Below are positions 50,340 to 57,230 of a stretch of DNA of 64,000 bases, piece by piece. A program made the position numbers and the translations under genes. Location of the stretch: contig JBBELK010000507.1 in the NCBI GenBank assembly GCA_037783545.1, positions 1 to 64,000 of the forward strand. The letters run 5' to 3'. The stretch's first letter is position 1, and every line of letters begins with the position of its first letter. This DNA is from Henricia sp. BOLD:AAB3569 (Eukaryota > Echinodermata > Asteroidea > Spinulosida > Echinasteridae). The notes beneath the pieces were generated by a model. It had not been told where the DNA came from. It did not search any database and was given only the letters and a program-made list of their open reading frames with translations.

Positions 50340-53300
50340 TCATCGTTGATACCCGTACGGTATCGTGTTATAATCCTCTACAATGACTCTTTTGTTGTAC
50401 ACAACCTTGTAGTCTTTGGAGAGTGACCGCGTTTTTAACTGTTTTTTCGTACGATCTCTCACTATGTGGTGAGGATTGGTTATGGTGATAGGTGCTGCGT
50501 CTGCATTTTTCACCATATCAACCACCGTGTCGAAATTGATGTGTTGGGAGTTTTGGAAGTTCAGCGTGAAACCCCTGACTTTGCACACCGTTTTGCCGCT
50601 ATCTAACTTGTAAGCGTAATTCTTCGGACCGCCCGAAACAAAGCTTTCTATGAAGTTTCCATCCTTTGGACTGATTTCATTTGTCAGGTCGCCGAGATAG
50701 TCGCCTAGAGGGGGGCTGTATTCGCCCGGCCGGTCTACATATATCACGCTGTCTGTGTCATAATACAAAACTCTCTCCTGTAATTTCTCCAAGACAGAGT
50801 ACAGCTTGAGCCTTGCGTGGGCGGTCGTGAATGCCGCCAATACCACGCTCGTGCGTGGATTTGGTTTGACGAATTCTTCGTCGTCGGTGAACCTAACTTC
50901 GGCCATCTCATCGTTAAAAAAGTTGACACCATTGACGACGACGTCGTCGGCGAACACAAGTTCATAAAGCCTAGAAGGGTCGTTAATTACTTCTGTTCGT
51001 TCCCTTATTCTTAACAATTTTTGTGCGTTCTAAGCGTATCCCTTCATTGCTTGCATACTCGTCGATGTATTTGTCAACGTCGGCTTCGGTCTTGCACCAT
51101 GCCGGCAAGCCCGAACATTCTTGTTTGATTTTTAGGAATGTGTTCATGTAACCGGTGAATAGACCACCACTCTTTGTTTCCGGGTCGTACTGCTCCTGTC
51201 TATCGTGTGACAGCGTACCCTAACTCAATGGCTTTTTGAACTTCAAGTGACACGTAAGTACCGCTTAAAGTTCTCTCGTCGTCACTATGACGGCATGGTG
51301 TTTGTTGCTGCGTTTCCGCACACGTTCGACATAGCGGAAACATGAGTTTTCCCGCTGCTCTGTGAGGCATGAGAGGGTGGTAGAGAGTAGTAGGGGGGAG
51401 TATGCTACACTTTATCAATCCATAATATCGTGAAACGTCGTCAAAGTTGTCAGTGATAACTATAGGATGACCCGCCGGGTATGAGCAGTACTTGTTGGTG
51501 TAGGGGTAGAGAGAGCAGAAATCAACATACTGCATTTTCTCGTCCCCCTTGACGGTATAAAATAGCCTGGTGGCATTGGTTCTCCCGCCATAGAATGCAT
51601 CTCTTGGGTTTAGACTCAGTCTCACTGGGTCTGTTATCCCAGCTTCAAGTGATTTCATTGTTTCTTCCGGGATGTCTTTGAGCAGCTCATCCCATTCACA
51701 TTCCCACATTTCAACATAAGCTAACCCAGTCTCGGAACGGATAAAAGCTTTCTTTTCAAGCGTCCTGGTGTGCAACTCATGCATGGGAACATTACATACG
51801 GGGTGGATCGTGCCTGCATTGTAACATTTCGGACACCCATGCCAGAAGCAACCGTGGAACTCAAACACGGATCCTCCATCTTGGCTGTACCCATCCATTT
51901 TGTATTTCCCTATCTTCTTTTCCCCGCCGTTAAGCGAGTGCTGGATATGAACGCCCTCGAGTCGGCTCATCCAACGCAACCATGTTAGTGCCTTTTTTGA
52001 TTGTTTGTCTGTGTTAGCGTAACCGTTGGGGGGTACTACGGCGATGGTGTCACTAGTGAGGAAATTGCGCCTAAACACCAAGTTCGCAGCCGATGCTAGT
52101 GTTATGCAATGCTTGAACGGGTCAACCCCGCTATCACCAGGTTCGGTGGACGTTACCTTCATGAACAATTCACGAAATTGTACGCAGCAACGTTTGAGTA
52201 TGTCTACATCACTGATGCAGTAATCAAGCAATTCTCGCTGCAAATCAAACACGCGATTTTCCTGCTTCTCTGATTGATACCATTCGTAAAATTCTTTCCT
52301 CCGTCCTTCGGACATGGAATCAGGGGCATAGTGCTTTGCTTCGGGAATGGGGCCTGAGTAGTTTTGGTTGTGTTTTGTATTGAAGAAATGGGGGAAGAAA
52401 CCCTTCTTCAGTTCAGTAAGACCAAAAGTTGCAGGGAGTTTAGCGAGTGCCATTGGAAGGAAACTGATGGAATCTATTATTCTGCGTTTATACTGGGGGA
52501 TGTCGATACACAGGGCTTTCGAACCGGTGTAGATGATGGATGGAATACATGCATTTTTAAAGAGAAACTCCAGTAGAATGTAGGAATCATACCCTTTTGC
52601 ATTATGCGCTATCGCGATCGAGTTGTCTGTCTGAGGCGACTGGAACAACCACTCGCAGAATTCTGCCTGTGTGTTATCCCCTTTGAATATTTTACGGGTT
52701 GTACAATTAGCGCATGCGGTTTGTGTGCCGGATTTTCCGGCACACAGTTCGCACACCATTTCGGCTACGCATAGGTTAGGAACGTGAGTGCCATCATCTT
52801 GAGTGCATTCAAAATCAAAGAAAACGTATCGGATCGGACCAGGTTTGCTTTTCTCGGAAGGGTTTTGTTCGGATGAGTCCGCGTCATCCTCAGCATCAAG
52901 AACAAAGAAATTGTCATGCCTAGCCGAAGCATCTGACGCGCTCGTTGGGGTGCCCACGAAGGTATTTTTGGATTTTTTGTCGGAAACCTTCATGAAACAG
53001 CTGTGATCAAACGGAACGAGTTCTTTACAAATCGCGCAAAATTTCTTTGTGCATGAATGTTTCCCCTGCTTAGCAGTGATGGCAGCACTCACGTACGCGT
53101 TACATGTTTTACATCTATAAAAAGCTCGACAAACAGTCTTGCCCCCTACCATTTTAGATTTGTGGTTTTGGTAGCAAGCGGGGTTGATGAAATTACGGTT
53201 ACAATCTGAACAATGCACCCATGATTCGACCCCATCAGTCCTACACCCCACAGAGTAGCAGAGTTTACAAGCAATGTTACACACATGATCAGATACAGAA

Positions 53301-53359
53301 CAGTTATACCCTTTAAGACACACATCGCAAAAATTGCTACGGTTCAAAAATCCTGACAT
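50340..53359 (-). pseudogene. Protein-primed-type family B DNA polymerase, broken by two frame changes
   Basis: Viral replicative polymerase (DNA_pol_B_2 type). The likely start is the ATG at 53,357-53,359; the frame is open upstream, but only to a GTG. Numbered from that ATG: a Cys/His-rich N-terminus (about residues 10-122); exonuclease motifs I (FFDFE, 180-184), II (AHNAKGYD, 251-258) and III (YCISD, 380-384); an embedded HGCFWHGC segment (502-509); and palm motif A DFCSLYP (613-619). This frame stops at 51,200-51,202. The family's conserved YDPE...GGLF region continues in a second frame (about 50,983-51,198). A third frame (from about 51,005 to 50,340) carries motif C YYDTDS, a KNYAYK segment and a normal family C-terminus (DYNTIPYGY). 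The first break looks like a small out-of-frame deletion. At the second, the segment with motif B (the NSxxGK-type helix) is missing. The gene is therefore non-functional, though most of it is well preserved. Confidence 0.9.
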
Positions 53360-53367
53360 TGACCTAA

Positions 53368-53901
53368 TCACATCGTAATGCCCATTAGCTGCTGGGTCCA
53401 CGTCTGAAGATGATCGTCCCAGTACAGGGGGGTGTTACCTTCGTTGTCCGACGGCTCAAATCCACCCGCGCCGGCCATGATTTCGCCGCAAGAAGATACC
53501 GCCGGCTCTGAACAAAACTGATCAAGACCGGGGAACTGCTCGAAATCATCGCCGAGCGCGGGCACTTCGTCCGACTCGCCGGGATGCAGACCACTCACAC
53601 CGCTCGTCCCCGCCTGGTCTCCCACGCTGATCCTCGGCGCCGGCTGCTGGGTCCACGTCTCGCAAAGCTCACCCCCGTTGATCGGCGGCTCAGTTACCCT
53701 CGTTTCGACCATGATTGCGTCAAAATGTGAGAAGTTGAAATCATCGCCGAACGATGGCACTTCGTCCGCCACGCCGAGCTCCAGCTCGCGTATCCGCTGT
53801 TTCAAAGCAAATTCCTGCTCAAGGGACAACTGCATGAACTCGAGGAGAGCCTTACATTCGTCCAGAGAGAGAGAAGCGATGTTGCTAAGATTCAGAGACA
53901 T
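53368..53901 (-). CDS. Acidic protein of unknown function with duplicated modules
   Basis: The intact 177-residue frame starts at the ATG at 53,899-53,901 (A at -3); the open frame upstream has only a GTG. Residues 12-42 are Leu/Glu-rich and look helical, possibly coiled coil. Two copies of a motif follow: DEVPSFGDDF at 46-55 and DEVPALGDDF at 111-120, each followed by aromatic and acidic residues (NFSHFDAI; EQFPGLDQF). WTQQ occurs at 83-86 and again at 168-171. Short Asp/Phe-rich modules of this kind resemble acidic transactivation segments, but that is inference from composition only. I recognise no domain. The stop lies 8 nt before the polymerase ATG, so the two could share a transcript. 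A TATA box lies about 110 nt upstream of the ATG. The frame is intact although the polymerase beside it is broken. Confidence 0.6.
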   Translation of the reverse strand: MSLNLSNIASLSLDECKALLEFMQLSLEQEFALKQRIRELELGVADEVPSFGDDFNFSHFDAIMVETRVTEPPINGGELCETWTQQPAPRISVGDQAGTSGVSGLHPGESDEVPALGDDFEQFPGLDQFCSEPAVSSCGEIMAGAGGFEPSDNEGNTPLYWDDHLQTWTQQLMGITM

Positions 53902-54008
53902 GATGTAGAGGGGATGATTCGGTAGTAAAGGCGTGGTATCAAAGTAAAAAGAGGCACACACTGTATACAGTATAAGCGTCAAACCGAGATACACGATTCA
54001 ACACCGGG

Positions 54009-54016
54009 TTTTTATA
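54009..54016 (-). promoter_or_regulatory. TATA box for the acidic protein/polymerase transcript
   Basis: TATAAAAA on the minus strand, about 110 nt upstream of the acidic-protein ATG, would place transcription initiation near 53,980-53,985 and give a leader of about 80 nt with no intervening ATG that I could see. No other TATA lies between this gene and the polymerase start, which fits one shared transcript. Confidence 0.55.
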
Positions 54017-54303
54017 GGATATGGTCGACCCCCATCCTATTGTCTGTGATGATGAGTCATCGGGCGTGGTCCTCCGTCTACACGGTTCGGTGCTTTGCGG
54101 ACTTTGTAGAAACCACTTTTTGCACACGAGTAGCTCAACTTTTTCATCCGAGTAGACCCATCTGACCTTGGTGCTCCAGAATCCCCCTCCGGATGCCAAA
54201 TGTATGAATATTCATGAACCATGTTAGCGCTATGAACGGATATGTGACTAGGGGGGTTTTTACGCGCTAGAAAACCGGTTTTAAAAGAAAAATACGGGTA
54301 GCG

Positions 54304-54316
54304 CACACACACACAC
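54304..54316 (+). repeat. CA dinucleotide microsatellite
   Basis: A run of six and a half CA units, with further CACAC runs just after it (to about 54,330). Short and unremarkable. Confidence 0.8.
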
Positions 54317-54373
54317 CTGTAAACGCACACACCCGCATAAAAATTATTTTAAATAAAACCAACCAGCAGAAAT

Positions 54374-54616
54374 TTAATAGTAATATTTAATAAAATGAAC
54401 ATTTAATATTTTCATTATTTTATTATATATATTTATGTAACAGACAAGGTAAAAATCTTCTTCAAACGACGGTACGTTGCACCCGTACGTACGAAGAAAT
54501 AAATACAAGCGTTTTTTAAGTTGTACATTTTCTGGTGGGAGTGTATTGCAATTTACTTTACAGGAACACATATATCCTTTCTCCATCGGGACTTTGTGCA
54601 TACGGTTTCTACACAT
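54374..54616 (-). CDS. Small Cys-containing ORF, 80 aa, doubtful
   Basis: The frame from the ATG at 54,614-54,616 encodes 80 residues. The first half contains five Cys (MCRNRM, YMCSCKVNC) and basic residues; the second half is hydrophobic and aromatic and runs into AT-rich DNA, which inflates Ile, Tyr and Asn. I do not recognise a family and see no TATA box upstream. It is the longest ATG-initiated minus-strand frame in the 1.7-kb gap and lies in the same orientation as the four genes, which is the only support. It may equally be a chance ORF or a decayed gene. Confidence 0.22.
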   Translation of the reverse strand: MCRNRMHKVPMEKGYMCSCKVNCNTLPPENVQLKKRLYLFLRTYGCNVPSFEEDFYLVCYINIYNKIMKILNVHFIKYYY

Positions 54617-54655
54617 AATACGTCGACTAAGTGTACAGTCCGTAAACACGTTAGC

Positions 54656-54905
54656 AAATGAGACATGCGTCACCGTTGGTGGCGCTATGGTCTAGCGCGC
54701 CAACACGATGGCTGGCGATACGCGACGCGGACCGTTCAAGAACTCGTTTATGAATGAGACACGACTTGACGTTGGTGGCGCTATGCTTCCGCGCGCAAAC
54801 ACGGCGGCTACCACGGTCGAGCGATCTCTCGCTCAACGTTCGTGTGGCCGGGGCGCGTTAGCGAATGAGACATCAGTCAACGTTGGTGGCGCCATGCTAC
54901 CGCGC
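54656..54905 (+). repeat. Three diverged direct repeats sharing AATGAGACA and GTTGGTGGCGC
   Basis: AATGAGACA followed by about 10 variable bases and GTTGGTGGCGC(T/C)ATG begins at 54,657, 54,753 and 54,864 (spacings 96 and 111). The last two copies also share CCGCGC.C.AACACG. The last spacing is a multiple of three, so a 72-codon plus-strand frame (54,708-54,926) shows an apparent protein repeat (VGGAMLPR twice). I treat this as a consequence of the DNA repeat. Confidence 0.7.
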
Positions 54906-55709
54906 TCGAACACGTCACCGCATTAAAAACCTTAATCCTCGATGAGACTGCGCGGCGCCGGTCAGAATAATCCCCTTTGTGAACCGGAATATTTGATGAG
55001 ACAAAATGCCTTTCAATAGGATGATCTTCATTGTGACCGGTCGATGGTAATTACCGTTAAGTGCCCTTCATCCCCCATTGCCCTGTGCAAATAAATGGCT
55101 CGGTGTGGTCAATATCGATTTATATCTATTATTATCAACGGTCGCGCCCATAATCCACCATTGGGCTGTGAATGGAGCATTATCACACCATCCTTTAAGC
55201 TCAGATTTAAAAACACGTAAATCCATAATTTAGCTGGCTTCATAAAGGCAAATATAGCGTGGGAAAATTCTTCTCCACTAATTGGTGGTACTGGACAGGT
55301 GGTGTGTGCCCCTAGATATTTTAGCCGTTTTCAGATATGGAAGATGTTAACCGTACAAGATATATTACACGACGTTGTTCTTCCACACGGAACCATGTTT
55401 TACATCTCGATGCAAAGGTATGGGTATAACGATAAAGTTTTTCTATGCTACCCAATCCGCTTTCATTATGAAAATTATAATACAGTTTTTTCAAATACTC
55501 ATTTGTACTCTTCATGTTGACGCAACGGGGTCTGCACACAGACTGATTTTATCATCACGCAAACAACAATTTATTTAATTAACCCAATTCATTCTTTCTT
55601 TTATTTTCTCGAACAAATATTTACCAGAGAACGTTGACAAATTACAATTATTATTATTATAACATGTTTTTATTTTTATTATTATTTTTAAAAGAACTTT
55701 TACACAATT

Positions 55710-55715
55710 TTTATT
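55710..55715 (-). terminator. Poly(A) signal of the PC4-like gene
   Basis: AATAAA on the minus strand about 50 nt past the stop codon at 55,765-55,767, within an AT-rich tract. Another AATAAA overlaps the last codons (55,771-55,776). The spacing fits a normal eukaryotic or nuclear-virus 3' end. Confidence 0.5.
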
Positions 55716-55764
55716 TTACAAAGCAGTTAAGGTTACAGAGTACACAAACAGATTTAAACAAATT

Positions 55765-56715
55765 TTAACATTTATTATAACACACGTCGAAAAGCACAGA
55801 TTCCCGTTTTTCTGGGATGTTCACGTGCTTGTCCACGTATTCAGTAAAAATACCGTTCGTGTGGTAAATTGTAGGATATGCTATGGATATGCTATCGATC
55901 TCACGAGCTTTTAAATTCCATTCCATCCTGCACGTGCCCAACCCCCTAGCGATGATCTCACACAGCGCTATATCAAAGAATTGCTCGATTTTAATCTCCA
56001 TCGAATCCATCATACAGGCGTGATTGCGCTGTGTGACATCATCGACAGGGGGCAAGCCGCACCCGTAGCAATGCCTCATACTGATTTCGTCTATTTTCTT
56101 AAGCACCATCGGTACGAGTAGTGACTGGATTATATTAAACGAAAGTTCTTTTGCGTCCACCTCAGGGGCGGTTTGGTCTCCGTCTTGATCTTGATCTTCC
56201 TCGTCAATCTTCAGTTCTTTGCAGCTATTGTCAGGGACGACGTCTTCTTCTTCTTCTTCTTCTTCGTCAGCCACATCACGCTTCCTCTTCCTGCTCTCCA
56301 GTTCTTGAACAGCCTCATCGACCGCCTTGTTAATGGATGGTAACAGCTCCACCAGTCTCGCCCATTCATGGATACGAAGGTTGATCCCTCGGGGGCCGCC
56401 CCAGAAAGTGCCGTCGCTGATGGGGCAGTACTCGCGGACCTTCACGTACACGTTATCTCTGAATGGCTCGACTACCACATGGCGTACGTCGGTCATCTTA
56501 AACCTTCTTGAGGGATCAGCGTTGACTTCCCGTCTCGCCGAGGGGGTGGCGTTGAACGACGGGGCCAACTTCACCTCAGCTCTGGCGGTCATCCGGCGGT
56601 GCAGACGTTGGAGGCGTTCCGGGTCCACCTTGGCCGTCACCGAGGGAGGGATGTACTCGCGAACCTCACGTCGGTTACCAGCTGCATCGTACTTAGGTGT
56701 GTAATAACCGGCCAT
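55765..56715 (-). CDS. PC4/p15-like ssDNA-binding coactivator with C-terminal Cys cluster
   Basis: The intact 316-residue protein starts at the ATG at 56,713-56,715 (AAGATGG, strong context); the frame is open for 29 codons upstream but begins within or before the predicted mRNA start. Residues about 87-135 match the PC4/p15 fold pattern: a strand VYVKVREY, then DGTFWGGPRGINLRIHEW and a helix. PC4 proteins bind single-stranded DNA and act in RNA polymerase II transcription and replication or repair. An NLS-like SRKRKR lies at 141-146, then a low-complexity acidic stretch (150-183) partly encoded by a CTT/GAA run. The C-terminal third holds C216-x2-C219 and H232-x-C234, a possible zinc site, plus several more Cys. 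Such a C-terminal extension is not part of cellular PC4, which is usually much shorter. A nuclear role in viral transcription or ssDNA handling is inferred. It appears undamaged. Confidence 0.72.
   Translation of the reverse strand: MAGYYTPKYDAAGNRREVREYIPPSVTAKVDPERLQRLHRRMTARAEVKLAPSFNATPSARREVNADPSRRFKMTDVRHVVVEPFRDNVYVKVREYCPISDGTFWGGPRGINLRIHEWARLVELLPSINKAVDEAVQELESRKRKRDVADEEEEEEEDVVPDNSCKELKIDEEDQDQDGDQTAPEVDAKELSFNIIQSLLVPMVLKKIDEISMRHCYGCGLPPVDDVTQRNHACMMDSMEIKIEQFFDIALCEIIARGLGTCRMEWNLKAREIDSISIAYPTIYHTNGIFTEYVDKHVNIPEKRESVLFDVCYNKC
56243..56265 (+). repeat. CTT trinucleotide run inside the PC4-like gene
   Basis: Seven CTT units, read on the minus strand as a poly-Glu run (residues about 150-157 of the PC4-like protein). 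It can be expected to vary in length between copies without breaking the frame. Confidence 0.85.
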
Positions 56716-56807
56716 CTTGATTTCTTGATTTCTTGCTTGCTTCGTAGTGTAGTGTAGAACAATGTAGATTCGTGAAATGAATTTGACGGATAACTCCAAC
56801 AATGCTG

Positions 56808-56813
56808 TTTATA
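56808..56813 (-). promoter_or_regulatory. TATA box of the PC4-like gene
   Basis: CATATAAAC on the minus strand, about 95 nt upstream of the ATG, predicts transcription initiation near 56,780 and a leader of about 65 nt. Directly upstream lies the array of CCAAT-bearing 53-bp repeats. It is the best-formed promoter in the island. Confidence 0.65.
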
Positions 56814-56820
56814 TGGCCAT

Positions 56821-57137
56821 AAACCCACGCTTGCATAATCTGTCTTATCAATCCCAAGCTCCCCATTGGTCCTAAACCCACGCTTGCATTTCTGTCTCAA
56901 CAACCCCCAAGCTTCTCATTGGCCCTCAACCCACGCTTGCATAAGCTGTCTCATCAATCCCAAGCTTCTCATTGGCCCTCAACCCACGCTTGCATAATCT
57001 GTCTTATCAAACCCAAGCTTCTCATTGGCCCTCAACCCACGCTTGCATAATCTGTCTCATCAAACCCTAGCTTCTCATTGGCCCTCAACCCACGCTTGCA
57101 TAATCTGTCTCATCAAACCCAAGCTTCTCACTGGTCC
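56821..57137 (-). repeat. Six tandem 53-bp promoter repeats, each with a CCAAT box
   Basis: Copies begin at 56,821, 56,874, 56,927, 56,980, 57,033 and 57,086, exactly 53 bp apart. On the minus strand each reads GGCCAATGAGAAGC, then TTGATGAGACAG, then ATGCAAGCGTGGG, with a few substitutions; the copies at the two ends have CCAGTG or CCAATGGGG. The CCAAT box is a classic NF-Y site and ATGCAAG resembles an octamer element. The array sits directly upstream of the TATA box of the PC4-like gene, so a tandem enhancer role is likely. Confidence 0.85.
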
Positions 57138-57230
57138 GTAGGTTTAATTGTTATGCTAATGAGTTCCATTGTTCTTGTGCATCATGCATAAACTAACAAT
57201 AGATTGTCTCATCAAGACCCTATACACTAC
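57138..57230. other. Right edge of the island
   Basis: Unique sequence with no ORF. It contains a decayed seventh fragment of the 53-bp repeat (GATTGTCTCATCAAGACCC, near 57,202-57,220). The satellite begins abruptly at 57,231; nothing here mirrors the left edge, so no terminal inverted repeat is supported. Confidence 0.6.

Larger units (their letters stand above)
54017..55764. other. Long intergenic region without a convincing gene
   Basis: About 1.75 kb between the acidic-gene promoter and the 3' end of the PC4-like gene. It holds a short CA microsatellite, an AT-rich stretch (54,340-54,440), one small minus-strand ORF, three diverged direct repeats (54,656-54,905), and a recurring AATGAGACA/GATGAGAC motif at 54,657, 54,753, 54,864, 54,941 and 54,995. 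It ends in a second AT-rich tract (55,600-55,760). The remaining short ORFs on both strands start at GTG or overlap each other and look like noise. The region may be what is left of deleted viral genes plus regulatory DNA. Confidence 0.6.
49404..57230 (-). mobile_element. Truncated endogenous DNA-virus element (Polinton/adintovirus-like) embedded in the satellite
   Basis: This is the only non-satellite sequence in the window. It holds four minus-strand genes: a PC4-like protein, an acidic protein, a broken family B DNA polymerase and a truncated A32/FtsK-like ATPase. Their spacing is compact and no introns are evident. Protein-primed-type PolB together with a packaging ATPase is typical of Polinton/adintovirus-type viruses and related mid-size animal dsDNA viruses. 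No integrase, hexon/penton, protease, terminal inverted repeat or target-site duplication is visible. On the left the satellite stops at monomer position 267-274; on the right it resumes at position 160. The left edge is uncertain by about 7 bp because TGTCA is shared (49,406-49,410). I infer a fragment captured by recombination or trimmed after insertion. The exact virus family is not certain. Confidence 0.82.

Noticed and set aside
51770-53006. Plus-strand ORFs of 65-72 codons across the polymerase region
   Set aside because: They are antisense shadows of the polymerase frame, which has clear family motifs.
54708-54926. 72-codon ATG-initiated plus-strand ORF with an internal VGGAMLPR repeat
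   Set aside because: The protein repeat is explained by direct DNA repeats spaced by a multiple of three. There is no homologue I recognise, and it is on the opposite strand to all island genes.
55299-55578. Overlapping small ORFs on both strands
   Set aside because: The longest start at GTG, they overlap each other in opposite strands, and they lie in AT-rich DNA with no motif.
56151-56704. Plus-strand ORFs opposite the PC4-like gene, including a Leu run
   Set aside because: Antisense of the PC4-like coding sequence; the Leu run is the reverse reading of the CTT repeat.
49404-57230. Terminal inverted repeats or target-site duplication of the island
   Set aside because: The two ends share no inverted sequence, and the flanking satellite phases do not match. 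Only short microhomology is present.
49404-57230. Integrase, capsid or protease genes expected for a Polinton/adintovirus
   Set aside because: I looked for long frames and typical motifs in the unassigned regions and saw none. Only the unidentified 37-residue scrap at the left edge could belong to such a gene.
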